64,000 nucleotides of DNA. It comes from Amoebidium appalachense. Lineage: Eukaryota > Ichthyosporea. Position 1 is the first letter of the stretch. Every line of letters starts with the position of its first letter. The position numbers and the translations under genes are program-made. The stretch lies in the NCBI GenBank assembly GCA_963693365.1, contig CAVNZM010000005.1:3038001-3102000 (forward strand), in the 5' to 3' direction. Under the pieces are notes generated by a model. That model was not told the origin of the DNA, did not search any database, and saw only the letters and a program-made list of their open reading frames with translations. Below are positions 1 through 20,155 of this stretch, piece by piece.

Positions 1-125
1 GACAGACTCGAGAACAAAGGTGTTTAGGTGCACAAGGTAAGCGCTGTGTGCATGTGTGTTCGCAAGTGTGGGTGGCGGAACACGGATGTGTGTGTATGTT
101 CGTGCGGGCCTTTAGGTGAGGATGT

Positions 126-128
<3 letters not shown>

Positions 129-187
<59 letters not shown>
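129..187. repeat. (GT)n microsatellite in DNAJC3 intron
   Basis: Nearly pure GT dinucleotide array ending about 30 nt from the exon at 221-385. Similar (GT)n arrays lie in other introns of the gene at 3114-3166, 4399-4451 and 5645-5671. Confidence 0.95.
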
Positions 188-189
<2 letters not shown>

Positions 190-220
190 CTGTGTCTCTG
201 TGTGTGCCTGTGCCACCCAC

Positions 221-831
221 CTTCAAGTGGACCGAGCACAGCTTCTTTGTGAGCTGTGCCTGGAATGTTCTGGAATCCCCCGTCTGCTTGAGGGCATTCT
301 CGATCTTGCCCACTGCATCCTCCCACCGCTCCTCACTCTCAGCACTCTCCAGCCCATTCATGGTTTGCGCTAGTTTTTTCACTCGCTGTGAGGGGGGCAG
401 GTTAAAAGATGACATGCAGTATCAACTAGGGATTGTATGGCTACACAATGGAGGTTTTCTTGCTTGGATGAACCATTCCCCCCCCCCCCCCCCCCCCCCC
501 CCTCCGGGCCCCAAAAGAAAAGGGGGGAAAAAAACAAAATGACAAAATGAAAAAAAAAAAAAAAAAAAGGCCCGCCGGGGGTATCGAGACTCGGTATTCG
601 AACATGGAGGAGGAGGGGTGGTGGCGGTGGTGGTGGCGGGGCAAAAAAAAAAAAAAAAAAAAAAAAAAAGGAGAAAAAATGAAACATTCATGTAACCTGC
701 CCGAACATACCAAATCCCCTCCAACCACCACATGCACACACCCAATCGATAAAATGATCGGCCATATCCCCAAATCCGCCTAATACCCATACGATGCGAG
801 TGCGTAGTGGGGTTTAGGGCAGGGGTTGGAT

Positions 832-868
<37 letters not shown>

Positions 869-990
869 GGGGGGAGGGGGGGCCGGGGGGGGAATCAAAG
901 TGTGTTGCCGTGTACGAGGCATAGGCTCAAAAGAACAACTCAAAGTAGGTTCCGCAAAAACGGCCACACATGAATATGCATCATAAAGAT

Positions 991-1047
<57 letters not shown>

Positions 1048-2303
1048 GGGGGGGGGGGGGGGGGGGGGGGGGGGTGGGGGGACACACACCTTGTAGTGTG
1101 CAAAGCAGTCCTTGTGGTCTGGGTCCAGCTTCAAACACTCTCGTATTTGTCTGCAATCACAGTGCACCGTCAGCCTGTTTTGTCGTGACTATCCCTATCA
1201 TGAGCTTGCTATTGCATTCGCACACTCGAGCTATCCAAAAGCATGCAGACCAAAAAGAACCGCGGTTTACAAGTACAGATTTCAAACAGGTGCTCCCAAC
1301 GTAAACCTAACAATGTTTTCTCCTTGGGCGTGCAAGTGTGTGCAGCGAGCATATTTTCCTTCCTCTGTGTGTCTCTATGTCTACCTTCTTGTCAGTGCAT
1401 GTGTGTGTTCCCAGAGAAGTAGAGGAACAGAAGAGAATAGCAGTACATGGTATGAAGCACCCACGAGTGAAGGAACAACGTAACAGGTCCCCGGCAAACA
1501 GACCTATTCTTGGAGGGTTGGTTGGTGGGTGGGTGGGTGGGTGAGTGGTTAGGGAGGTTACACCGTGTTATAGAGTACCAACTAGTATGCATTCATAACG
1601 GACAACACAATATAAAGTGCAAAACACACCAAGTATGCATGATAAGCAAAAACTGTCCTCAAGGGGGGGGGGGGGGGGGGGGGGAGGGAAATCATTCTCA
1701 AATGGGGGAAGGGGGAGGCGAGGGGGGGAGGGGGGGGGGGGGGGGGGGCATTTCACATACGCCAGGGAGTTCTGAGCCTCTCCGCTCTGATAATATAGCT
1801 GACTAAGTTTAAGGAATCCATTGGTGTTGTCGTTGGTAAGGCGGGTGGCGCGCCTGCAGGTACGAGATACAGGTTATGTCAGATAAAACAGAAAATTGGG
1901 TTCGTCATATACAAACAAGAATACTTCACAGAAAAGGGCGGTCTAATCACATCCATACCAGTTTATTTTTAACTCTACAACGTGCCAGATAGTTTGCATA
2001 TGAACGGTTTGCTATGCCTTCAGGCCTGGGTAGGCTAAGTTCGGTGCACACACACGTTTGTGTGCATGGTGTTTTGGTTTTTCTCTTTCTCTTTGTGTGT
2101 GTGTGTGTGTGTGCGCGCGTGTGCATGCATCCATCTCTCTCTCTCCCCCCCCCCCCCCCCCCCCCCCCCTCTCTCCCTCGTTCTGTCTCTGTGTGTGCAC
2201 GCACACACGTGTTTGTGCCAGTGTGAATGTGTGTGTGCATGCGTGTGTGGGTGTGTGTTCATGAGCACCCCAGGCTGGGGAGAGCGGGGGTGGGTGGGTA
2301 GGT

Positions 2304-2346
<43 letters not shown>

Positions 2347-3111
2347 TACGTATAATCGCCGATGGCTTCGGCCATGTTGCCAAGGGCCAAATTAGCCTCG
2401 GCTCTAATTTCACGAATTTCGTCATCCTGTATGGGGGGGGGGGGGGGGGGGGGGGGGGGGAGGGGGGAGGGTTAGAATGCTGGGGGGGCTAGGATGCGGT
2501 GGGGGGAGGGGAGGGGGGAAAGGGGGGGAGACGGTGGTGCGCCATAGTTTGTGTACGCGTGTGGTGTACATTCAAGCATCTGAGAGATTGTGGTTGCCTT
2601 TGGTGTGCTGCCGTGTAGGTGCTAAGCGTTGTGGGTTACTCAGTGTGTCCCCAACATATACTGTCAATACCCATCCTCCATTTTCTGCACACACAAAAAA
2701 AACACGACCTTCCTGCAGACTTGCCTGCAGTTACCTTAACACGCAAACCCACGTGATCATGCACACACACACACACATGCACACAAACACACACGCACAC
2801 GCACACGCACACGCACACGCACACGCACACACACACACACAGTACCTCCTTTGCATGCTCCACAGCCACAGTCAGCATGTGCACAGCCTCCTCCCACCTC
2901 CCAGCCTCATACAGCCGCTTACCCTCCGCTTTGTGGTCACGTGCCGCGCGCAGGGATTCCATCTGGAGGGGGGAGGGGGGGGAGGGTGGGAGGAAAGGAG
3001 AGAAGGGGAAGGGATGGTGGTGGTGGTGGTGGTAGTGGCGGTGGTGGTGGTGGTGGGGGGTGTGGGGGAGGGGGGAGTTGTGCAGGAAAGGGGAGAGTAA
3101 TGCGTGCATGG

Positions 3112-3167
<56 letters not shown>

Positions 3168-4395
3168 TGTGCACGTGCGTACGTGTGGATGTGTGGGCAG
3201 TAAAGGAGGGAAGAAGGGGAGGGAAGTAGGAGTGCCAGGAAGGGGTGGAAGGGAGGGGGGGGGGGGGGGGGTTTGTAAGAAGTTTTCCTAAGAGGAGTGG
3301 CAAGAAAGCGGGCAGTTGGCAGGAACTAACCCACACACAGTATAAAACAAAAGCAGGGCGCATTGCAGACCCCCCCCCCCGGGGGGAGGGGGGTCGACAC
3401 TTGGGTGTGGAATAGCAGGTCACTGAGGAATGAATGAGCGAGTAGAGTGGTGGTGGTCAGGCAGGGTGAGATGGGGCAGGTTGGAATCGGGAGATGGTTG
3501 CAATTGTAGGTAGAAGTAAGGGAGGGCCAGTGAACGATAAGAAATGATCTTGCACAATAGGTGCAGGCTTGTCCGCCATCAAATACACCTGTCAACCCCA
3601 TTAACGTCACACACCAACCTCCACATGAACATCGACATGCGCGCACGCACACATGCACACACACACACCCCCAACCACACCCACCCACACACACACGTAC
3701 CAGCTGTTGACCCTCAGGATCATCTTTGACATGCTCCAGAGATTCTTCCGCATCGGCAAACCTGCCAAGTTTAATCTCCAGAGTGGCCCGTTTGATCCAC
3801 GCCTGCACGTGGCCAGGGTGAGTCTTAATTAACACTTACTAAATCGCTCTTGATTAACTAATTGAACAATAGTTTTATGAGTGAATGCCAAGGTGGCTCA
3901 TCCACGTAGACATGTGTGCAAATGTTGATGGGTAGCAGAGGGAACGAGTAGACCAGGCAAAGCCAAGGGCAGAAGACTTTGTGTGTGTATGTGTGAGTGT
4001 GTGTCTGGGTGGGTGGGGGAGGCAGCGGGGGAAGGGGGGGGGGGGGGGGAGAGAGAGAGAAGGAGGGGGGGGGGGGGGTTGTGTTTAGTCAACAGGTGCA
4101 TCGTTTGAAAACGTCGATGGCGAGTGGTGACCTCTGGTAAAGAATGGCAACCACGGAGTATGAACGGGGGGAGGGGGGGGGGGGGGGGGGGATATATCAG
4201 AGACATCGAACATCGATCACTATTGGAAAGGGAACAACACAAAACCATAGACAGATAGAAGCTATCGTGCAGTACCCTGATAAAAGGTGCTCGGCGTGCA
4301 TGTAGGGTTGAATGGATGCACACGGGTGGGTGTGGAAATAGTGGTGTGCACGAGAGAATATGTAACAGAGCACGCGCACGCGCAGGTCCACGCGG

Positions 4396-4452
<57 letters not shown>

Positions 4453-4911
4453 CAAGTGAGTGAGCAAGTGTGTTTGTGGGTGGGCGCTTACATCCATGTA
4501 TTTCTAGTTGAATGCACATGTGCGCGCGCGCGTGTGTGTGTGCACGCGCGCGCATGCACAGGTGTGTGTGTGGGTATGTGCGCTTGTGTGTGTGTGTGTC
4601 TTTGTGAGCGTGCATATGTAGCCACAAGTGTGGCCCCCTCTGCCCAGGCTTGTCTGTCCGCTTGTATGTGTACGTGACCCCGACATGTGAGTACTCTTTT
4701 GTGCGTGCAGATGCCCGTGCGGGCATGCTACGTGTGAGTAATTGTAGGTTCTTGCCTGCTTTTTCATGAAGAAAAGAAAGTTGGGTTATAATCTTGATTA
4801 TCTGGTGGTAACAGTTGCTTTTTTCATTTCTAACCCTCCAAAAAATCATTCTATCTTTCTGTCTTTCTTTCCTTTTTTTTTTTTTTTTTCCCTTTCTTTC
4901 TTTTTTTTTTT

Positions 4912-4976
<65 letters not shown>

Positions 4977-5162
4977 GGGTTATACCTTAAGCAGCTTTGG
5001 GTTTAGCTGCACGGCCTTTTCCAAGTCGGCAAGGGCATTCTTTGTTCGGCCCACGGCCTGGTACACCGTGGCTCGCTGGCAGGGGGGAACGAGACAAACA
5101 TAGCTGGTAAGTAAAAAAAACCAAGTAATAAAACAGAGAAAGGAAAAACCACTGGTGGAAAG

Positions 5163-5198
<36 letters not shown>

Positions 5199-5641
5199 TG
5201 GTTCCCCTCCCCCCTCCCCCCCCCGAAACACACACAAGCGCACAGAGAGCCAGAGAATAGAGAGAACGAGTGTGTGCAGGAAGAGAAACAGAGCGACAGG
5301 AGGGATCAGAGAGAGGGCACGGGGTGTGGTGTGTATGGGGGGTTTGGGGGGGAAGAACAAGAATTAAATGGAAGAACTTAGCCGCAAAGAGGTGTGAGGG
5401 ATCACGTGGTGGCACTGGTGGTAGTGGTGGTGGTGGGGAGGGGGGTTGCACCCTAGCCAAAAGAGGCTAAGCAAGTGTCAAGTAGAGAAAGTAATAAAGG
5501 ATTTCAAAATAAAGCGTAATTAGTTTTTGGGGTGAAAGATACTACGTGTAAGAGTAGGTGTTTTGAAGTTCTTTGAGAACAAGACAAACTGGTCAAATAT
5601 TGCCAGGTGCGTGCCTGGGTGGCTGTGTAGGTTCTTAGGGA

Positions 5642-5674
<33 letters not shown>

Positions 5675-6733
5675 CGCGTGTGCAAGCCTGCATGTGAGGA
5701 GGGGGGGGGGGGGGGGAAGCATCCTCCTTTAGCAATCAACTACACTCACCTGGTCATAGGCAGCAAAGCTGTTGCCATCTTTATCTGCAAAATGGGCAAC
5801 GTGATCAGCAACCTACGTCTGCACCACTGGACCAGGCGAGGAGCGAAGGTAGACAGCCCCGTTAATTGCCCTTTACTTACTCGCGGAGACGTATATATGT
5901 AACAAGGCACAACTCATAGTGCCAGCGTACAACCATGATTGTGCGTACATGAATGGCATAGAGTGATAACTAAGAATCTGCACGCTTTTGTCACCCTTCT
6001 TCCCACCGTCTCACGTTCCATTCCCTTTCTCCTTAGTAATTCCCCCCTCTCCCCTCAGTTCACCCATCTCACTTTCAAAATGCTACCGAGATCCGGGAAG
6101 GACGGGGGAGGGGAAGGGGGGGGGGGGGGGGGGGGGGGGGGAGTTGGGGGGAGGGGGGAGGGGGGGGGAGTGGGGGGGTTGGCAAGGAGGGTTTGGGGAT
6201 GTTGTGGGGGGGAGGGAGGTTTGGGTGGATAGCACGGCCTGGACAAATCGACAGTGCCAAACTGCACATACCTATAACCTGAGAGAACTTCTCCAGAGCA
6301 GCCTCATAGTTGCCTTCACGCAGTGAGCCTCTCGCTTGGGTCAGAAGCTCGTCTATAGTTGAACCACCTGTAACGGTTGGGCCAAGAGTGGGGAGAACGG
6401 GAAAGTAAGCTTCCGTATTTCCCTTTTTTTTCCTTTTTTTTTTTTTTTTTTTTTTTTGAGTTTTTTTTGTCTTTTTGGTCCAGACCAGAAATCAGACAGA
6501 TCTAGAGATGCCAAAGAGATAACGGTGACTTTCAAGCGAGGGTACAGTGAATATCCAACCAACATAACGCAACTGTCATGTGGCTGTATGTGGTAAAACA
6601 TCGAAGGAGGCAACTACCAATGGGTGGAAGATCTTAACAAAGCAAAAGGACAATGGCCAAGGCCGGATTTCTTACAGGAGCTGCCGAGAAGGCCAGAAAG
6701 TAGAACGAGGCAGAAGCGCCCCTTGACTCTCAT
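221..6733 (-). CDS. DNAJC3: DNAJC3 / p58IPK-like ER co-chaperone, N-terminal part (gene continues off the left edge)
   Basis: Ten minus-strand exons join in one open frame (298 aa): 6676-6733, 6272-6367, 5750-5784, 4986-5075, 3701-3802, 2846-2962, 2350-2426, 1761-1853, 1090-1150, 221-385. All junctions are GT-AG and all phases agree. Exon 1 encodes a start Met and a signal peptide ([20 protein letters not shown]), as expected for the ER-lumen DNAJC3. The following exons are tetratricopeptide repeats that align with vertebrate p58IPK without gaps across exon joins, for example [20 protein letters not shown] and [19 protein letters not shown]. In other species this protein binds unfolded clients through TPRs, stimulates BiP through a C-terminal J domain and dampens PERK/PKR. 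The last TPRs and the J domain are not in the window. The start was chosen because only this ATG gives a hydrophobic leader that joins in phase to the first TPR exon. Introns hold poly-G (poly-C in sense) and GT repeats. Confidence 0.93.
836..1079. repeat. Two long poly-G tracts (poly-C in sense of DNAJC3)
   Basis: Poly-G runs at about 831-893 and 991-1079, broken by a few A, C or T bases. The second ends about 10 nt from the exon at 1090-1150, so in the sense strand a C tract follows the 5' splice site almost at once. A further tract at 2304-2342 abuts the exon at 2350-2426 in the same way. Strong G-quadruplex and replication-slippage potential. Confidence 0.95.
1563..1668 (-). repeat. Copy of a dispersed ~110-bp repeat, reverse orientation
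   Basis: This segment resembles the reverse complement of the copies at 23655 and 25679. Shared landmarks are a gttata/gagtac start, tgcaaaac in the middle, agtatgcatg, and the end tgtcctcaagggg, which is the complement of the CCCCTGAGGA head seen at 25680. It is the most diverged of the well-aligned copies and lies in a DNAJC3 intron. Confidence 0.55.
4869..4977. repeat. Composite (T)n(G)n homopolymer block
   Basis: T-rich tract (4869-4920) passes straight into about 54 G, ending 9 nt from the exon at 4986-5075. In sense orientation the intron reads donor, (C)n, (A)n. The same T-to-G junction recurs at 12903-12959, 13795-13837, 14281-14336, 16137-16201, 22493-22540, 24382-24430 and 55496-55524. 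Confidence 0.9.
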
Positions 6734-8400
6734 TTTGGCAAAAGAAACCTGTGTGATCAAAAAAAGCACGTAAGAACACGGAGAGAAAAAAATGATGTGA
6801 AGAAAACTCTTCGCTCACGACGCAACAAAGTGTGCTCCTGTATGGTTTGGTGGCAGGATCTGAAAAGCTCTCCAATCACCTTATTGCCAATTTCACCGCC
6901 GTGCATTCATCCTCATATACAAATAGCACATAGAAGTCGTATATGTGTAGGCTAAACTTCCACAACATCCGGCCAGATTCGAGGAGCGAAGAGCCGTTGC
7001 ACATGGACGTACTGTAACTGTACACACGGCAGCCACGGTAGGAACACGAGAGGGAAAAAACCCTAAGCTAACAGTATCACGCACCATATACATACAAAAG
7101 CACCCACCTATATCAAAGGTGAAGTCAGGTCGTCTTTCCCAGTCCCAGTGAACGGCTCTACCCTTACGTACGCCTACAGGTCGGGTTCTTGCTGTGACAC
7201 TTGAAGCAACTCAGTCAGTTTACTAAGGGCTTACTAAGCCCAGGCAACAGAGCCCGGCAGCAACTGTAACTGCCCATGATATACATTTTTAAACGTTTTT
7301 TTAGATGTGCTTTTAAAAGTCATTATGTTTTATAACTTTATAACTGCAACCAGACACTCGTAATAAATGAGCCTAGGAATAGAAGTGTTACCGTGCTGGC
7401 TTGGCCAATAGGGCGCTAACACGTATGGCAACTGCGCAAATTGCATTCCTTTCAAGGGAATGGCAGCTTTTTGAAGTCGGCCGAGCCGCGAGTCGGCCGA
7501 GCACAGCCACCTGGAACAGCAGTTGTTGTTCAAGATGGTCGTGGGGCAGAGGCCATGGCCGTGGGGAGTGGGGACGTGGGGAGTCCTAGCCCCACTGGGC
7601 CGAAGACTCGATACAATGAGACCTTGTTTTTTGCTCGAACAGTGTTGATCCGGAGTAATCTGTTTTCGCCCCTCAGTCTGCGGTACTGTACAGTAAGCTG
7701 AGGGAACCCGGCCCTTCATCCTGTAAATAGCAAGAGCTCACTCAAATCATGGTAGCAGGTGCTCTTCATTCACCAACTCGATGTCATAAATAAGTCGATC
7801 CACGCGTACACTATAATAAAGCTAATGGCAATTGCAACAAGCTGAGAAGCTTCACTGTGGCATGCAGCTACACGGCTGGTGCCCTGAATGGATCCCGTGT
7901 TGCCTTGTTGCATGGCCATGTCAACCCTTCATATATAGGGCGTATACACCGGTGTGTATGCCGTATATGTACGGCATGCAGCTGTGGGTAGCGGGGGAGC
8001 AATTTGGATATCTGTCCCGTTCCGACTGACACGAGCACAGCTGTAGCTACGTAGGTGTGCACGTTCACGCAGCATTCATACTGCCACGTGCGACTCTGGC
8101 CTCGGTTACAAAAGAGACCGAGCGTACTCTATTCTAGGAACAGAGCTCGAGAGAAAGTTTTATCGGTCTTGATAAATAAGATCTATAGTACCTCCAAAGG
8201 TAGCAGGCATCCATATTATTCAAAGGCCTTCTCTGTATTAAACACAACGCATGCATATGCAAGGCAAATGAAACCAAAGAATCTTTGCTCCGCAACTTAG
8301 CATATATGTGGCTGTGACCAATAGTCATGGAAGTCGATCAGAGCACAGGGGGAAAGGAGGGGCGGGGGGGTAAACTTATTAAGACATCACAGGCCCGGCA
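6734..8400. other. Spacer upstream of the DNAJC3 start, no gene recognised
   Basis: Low-repeat sequence between the DNAJC3 start codon and the poorly resolved gene to its right. It should hold the DNAJC3 promoter. No convincing TATA box or conserved exon was found. A minus-strand open stretch at 7107-7200 ends at a GTGGGTGC donor-like site but has no start codon, and the leader exon at 6676-6733 is the better first exon. Confidence 0.5.
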
Positions 8401-8427
8401 GAGCCCACAAGACTAAGTCTTGCCCAT

Positions 8428-9443
8428 CTGAAAGCCAAGGTGAGTCTTCACAAAAGTGTATAGACAGCTGGCGTGGAGAGCCCTTCACACCGTGATTCCA
8501 GACGCAATGAGCACATTGCCCTTTATTTATCAAAGGATTTTTCCGCACCATCGCAGAAAACGTTTGCAACAACAAAGGCATACACCACCACACTGACAGG
8601 CAAAACACAAACGTACTAAACCACGTTGTACAAACACGAAACGGTTTAAGTAAAGGATGCAGGCAATGGACACGGGGATAGTTGGATCACAGGAGTACAG
8701 CCAACACAAAGCTGAGCACCAAAAGGCGGGACAAGCAAGCAAGCATATTGTTCGGAAGAAGAGCAAAGGGGGGAAGGGCGTAGAGGACAGTCAAGGACTT
8801 GCGGCCTCGTTTCGCAGACACGTACCTCGATGACCACCTGCCAGTGAGCAAATGTTAGCAAAAGGTGGAATGTGGTAAGCAACCAAAACGAGACAGCTAC
8901 GAGTCATCAGTTGGTAGTGCATGTTTTGTTCTTTCACATGGATTCAGAGTAGGTAAGAGTTAACATCGCCTGACTCGTGCGTATGATCCTAGAGGGGCAG
9001 TTGTTGGTAAGGAGTGTTCGTACCTGGAGGGTATCAGCATGAAGTTCGCGCCACAACCAGGCCTGGCTTGCGGGTCGAAAAGCAGTGCATCTGGGAACAG
9101 AAAGACATAAAGTTAGACTTGCAGGTGGTCAGGGTAAAAGGTGAGAAAGCTAGAAGGTCTTGAGTCAGTAATCGATCGTTTGGAAACATCACATCGGTTC
9201 AGAAGCAGAACTGGTTGTGCAATGTATCTTCATCCCAAGAACATTCACCAAGATTACAGCCACACTAATGCTACACTACAGTGTGTAGTTATTATTTACA
9301 AAAGAGTGCTTCGCAGACAACGAAACGGAGAGAGGCGTTATCGATAGGCGTTAGGGTTTAGGAGGGCAGCACCAAAACAGGAGGGAGAGAGGGTGATGAT
9401 CGTGGTGGTGGGGCAGGGGAACGAAAGGGGGAAGTTTGCTTAC
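8428..9443 (-). other. Possible 3' exons of the coiled-coil gene
   Basis: The minus strand has a well-formed exon at 9024-9090 (acceptor TTCCCAG, donor GTACGA) and a 12-nt open block at 8826-8837 between CTGGCAG and GTACGTG. Read in one frame they give ASQAWLWRELHADTLQ followed by VVIE. The preceding exon candidate at 9444-9548 joins to this in the wrong phase (it would create a stop), so at least one boundary is wrong. Confidence 0.3.
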
Positions 9444-10444
9444 CACTGCCTGTGCATCGTCACATCTGCGTGCCGCCTTCTCCACACATCCCAAAAGCCA
9501 GGGATACGATGGATTGGTGCAGATGGATACGGATACAGTCAAGATTATCTACACAAGCTCCCATCAACACCATCGCCACCGCGTTCTCCGTTTCTTTTCC
9601 TCCGCATTTTCCCAACATCTCATCTGCTTGAAAGAGGTCGGCGTCAGGTGGATGGGGCAAACTTATACCTTCTCCCTCCTAGATTTAGCCTTATTTGGGC
9701 TAGTGGTGCGCTCCGTGCCAATCGGGCATTCTACGACCAGGGCTTGATAATTTGTACTGTGCGTCCCCTTGGGCCAGCCTCAGTTGGGCTGGCCCAGCAA
9801 GCAGTCACCCCTATGTAGGCCTGGGGCCCAGCTCCCACGGCCCGAGCCTTGTCCGTGATTACTAAAAAGCAGCTGCTCGAAAAGCTCTGGCCCTACACCT
9901 TCCCTTATAAGAATAAGCACAGGCCTGCCAGTGCACCGACCTTGCAGTCTGCACGTAAAACTGCAAGAAACATGGACAAACTCGGCTGTGCTGTTTTTCG
10001 CACTCCATGGACCCATTCCTTGTAAAGCATGTGGTCACGGTATCATTTATTTCATAATGGTGAGATGGGATGCTCAAATAAGGTGACGCTGGGTTGAAAC
10101 TGGGTACTATTAGCCGCGAGTTGCGAAAGGCGAAAGGCACAGGGATAGTCGTGTGGGAGACGTGAACGGTTACGAGGTAGCAAGGGTAAGTTACAAATTA
10201 CTATTTGCAAGGCAAGGTGAAGTTTGAAAATGTGCCAACTCCAAAAATATTCTTTCTAACTATCACCACTTCTTAATTTGACGTGATAAATATAACTAAA
10301 GGGCGTATTCCAATCATATACATATGTGCACCCCTGTTCGAGATTGGCTTTTCGTGTGCTAACTCTACCTGTCTTCTAGTCCTAGGATATTCATACTGCG
10401 TCATAACCTATACAAGAGAGCCCCTTTCAGGCCGCCCGTTGCAC

Positions 10445-12196
10445 CTGTCTACGTCTCAACTGCACATCAGGCTCGCCATAGAAGCTCATCGCCAGGGGCA
10501 TTTCCGTAACAGTTGCAGTCAAATTTCCACCAAGAGCATAAGCTTTGGTTAGTGCCTCAGGGGGATCGACTTTTTCCTTCTTTCCCGCTGCTGCCACACC
10601 AACGTTGTTTTTGCGCCATTCGAGCATCGAGGGGACGGAGAAGGTAAAATAGGGTAGGTAGGCAGAGGGAAGAAAGCTGGTGACGGGGGCAATGCAGCCA
10701 GATAGGTTCCATGACGGATGAGACTCGACTCTGGCAGCCGCTTCCTCCTCTGGACAGGAACGGTTGTTAGTGATGGGTGGGCGGTCATGGGGCCAGCTTG
10801 TGTTTACAGTATCACGAGAAAGCCACGCGGCTCACTGGAAGTTCGGCTTGCTTGCCCACACCAACGCCTTACCCCCTACCCCCATATTCGTTTGCCCCCC
10901 TCCCTCCTTCCCCCCCCCCTCCCCCCCCCCCCCCCCCCCCCCGCCCCCCCTTTTTGTCTTCTCTTCGGAAGCTAAGCAACTAAGCATCAAAATAAATGTG
11001 TGTGTGTGTGTGCGCGCGCGCGCTCTTGTGTGCACTGGTGTCACGGTGTGTGTTTGTGTGAGGAGGGGGAGGGGAGGGGGGAGGGGGGGGGGGGGGGGGG
11101 GGAAGGGGGGAGAGGGGGGCAGGGACGGTGGGAAGAGCAGGGAAACAAATATCAATTGGAAAGTATCTTGGTCTTTCGAATTCAACATTTAAATTTCCAA
11201 CTCGGTGCATGGAAACACCTATCCATGTTTGGAATGTACATACAGACCCAACTTGAAATCAAAGCCCATAGTCCTTCATGTCAAGAACCGTAACGCGGGC
11301 GAGCACACGACCACCGACAAGGCTCTCTTTTGCACCCTGACGAGCATTTGGACAGAAAAACGTACAAGCCTCACACAGCATGGCAAACACAGCCTGGTAC
11401 AAGCACCCTAAAAGCACAAAAGCCAGTAGTTACTATACCTGCACCAGCAGGCAAAAGAAATGCAGCTAGCGCGGGTATGAGAAAAAAGGATAGGAATAAA
11501 ACACACACGCTGGAAAACACACGCGACTTGCTTGAATCCCACACGCACCATACACAATGCCGGGAAACACAGCAGGCAACAAATGAAGCACTCTACTAAT
11601 AACACAAAGTGGTATCAACGATTTCCACTGAACACAACTTAGCGCATAAATTCAGAGAAGGTCCGAGAAGGAGAACTGAGGCACGAGAATAAACAGACAT
11701 GCTGCAAACACACAAATTGTCCATTTGTAGGATGTGGTGCGAAATGCACACAATCAAATGGCAACGCCGTAATAACAGTGCGCACCCAAGCCCGGAGCAC
11801 TGCCACAGCAAGACCCGCGCTTCACTATATTCTAGCTTTGCATATGTCATCCCGCACCCAGCCCCGTACGAGCAAGTCCTTTTTGAAGGCTGAAAACCTG
11901 AAGCCACTACACATGCTAGGGATACAGAGCACACGCAAGCTTCCATTTTAAGCCATACCTGTCCGTTGTTGCAATAGAACCTGAAGCCTAGCCCAGGCAT
12001 GCTCTTGTTCACTGCGACACCAAGACAGCTCGTCTTGCATCATCTTTAGGTCTGCCTCAGTGATCACGCTTGTGTTTCCTTGTTCAATAGCTTCTGAGGC
12101 CTCTGTCATGGATGCCTCAAGCTTCTCCAGGCATTTTTGCGTGTTGTCTATTACTTGTTCCAGCTGGACCATCTCGGCAGACCGAGTTGCAGCCAT
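10445..12196 (-). CDS. Unrecognised coiled-coil protein, first two exons of an incompletely resolved gene
   Basis: Exon 1 (11959-12196) starts with ATG and gives 79 residues, strongly helical and charged (LEQVIDNTQKCLEKLEASM), then a GTATGG donor. Exon 2 (10445-10749) follows in phase after a CCTGTCCAG acceptor and adds about 101 residues, including a basic stretch and EALTKAYALGGNLTATVTEM, ending at CAG|GTGCAA. Possible later exons are 9444-9548 (phase 0), 9024-9090 (contains SQAWLWRELHADTLQ), a 12-nt exon at 8826-8837 and a short terminal exon at 8413-8427. Their phases do not all agree, so the 3' part is unsolved. I do not recognise the family. The length and composition of exon 1 suggest a subunit of a coiled-coil complex, which is inference only. 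The middle of exon 2 (SHPSWNLSGCIAPV onward) reads less like conserved coding sequence and could hide an intron. Confidence 0.5.
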
Positions 12197-12925
12197 TTTG
12201 TCTGTATCGGGCCTACTTAATGGTGTACAAACTGGGAGATCAGCTCACGATCGGACTCTGAAAAACGCACAAACCTCCGCAACTCTGCTCCACACCGCAG
12301 GAAAAGTAACAATTTGGGTATACGCTCAATAATTTGTGGCACGAACCAGTAGTGCGCATGAAAGGCGAAATGAACCATCTACACTAAAATTACAGAAATA
12401 CTCAACGTTCCCAGTTCCAACGCGCAATGTACATGTCAGTTCTTTTTATGGCACTGCTAGTATCACAAAGCACATCGATCCCGTGCGGTCACAAACTGCC
12501 ACTGGCTTATATGAACATCTGAGTTTCTATTGCCTTTCTGCTTCACCATAGCGCGGTATACTCAGTTTAATATTTGCATATGTTGGTCCTGCGGTGCGCA
12601 GATAACCAATTATTGGAGCTAAATGCACTCGGCGATTGAACAGCGTGACTTTTTAAATCTCAACCCCCCCCCCCCCCCCCTTCTCCCGGGCCCCCCAACC
12701 CCCCCCACCCCCCAACACACCCCACACGCAACCCCAAAACAAAGATGTCGGCAACAACATGCATGCTGGTGCCCACACAGACAGCGGTATGGAACAAGGC
12801 ATAATATAACGGAAAAAAGAAACAATAAAAATAATCCCCCCCCCCCCTCCCCCCCCCACCAATACCTCCAGATTCCGGCCTACCTACGTACTATATGTTT
12901 GGTTTCCCTCAACTTTTTTTCTTTT

Positions 12926-12956
<31 letters not shown>

Positions 12957-13332
12957 GGGAAGCGAACTGTTCGTGTGCCGGTTCCAGAGTTATAAAAAGC
13001 ATGCACATATGGGCATGCCCGTATCTTTATGTAAAGAGCCTCATATTTTTTCCGCTTAGGGCAAGAAGAATCATAGCTTGTGTTTTGCTTATGCAGCGCA
13101 GATACCTTGTTATTGGTAGTCAAACCGTTTATCTACTAACTTTTAAACACAATTATCCGGCTGGTGGCACCACGCGTACACGTTGAACCTCAGTGTGCAA
13201 TAAGTAGCTAACCTTATTTAGTAGTAGATCAAGGATAATTATCCGATGGCATATTTCATTTTTACCATCATGCATTATATGCGGAAGAAAAAAGAAAAAA
13301 AATCGACCCATACTTAATTCAGACAGTATGGA

Positions 13333-20155
<6,823 letters not shown>

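Noticed and set aside
573-610. tRNA B-box-like sequence (tcggtattcgaac)
   Set aside because: No matching A box, acceptor stem or anticodon arm could be folded around it.
7107-7200. Minus-strand segment ending FTFDIG at a GTGGGTGC donor, as an alternative first exon of DNAJC3
   Set aside because: It joins in phase to the first TPR exon but has no start codon and no signal peptide, whereas 6676-6733 provides both.
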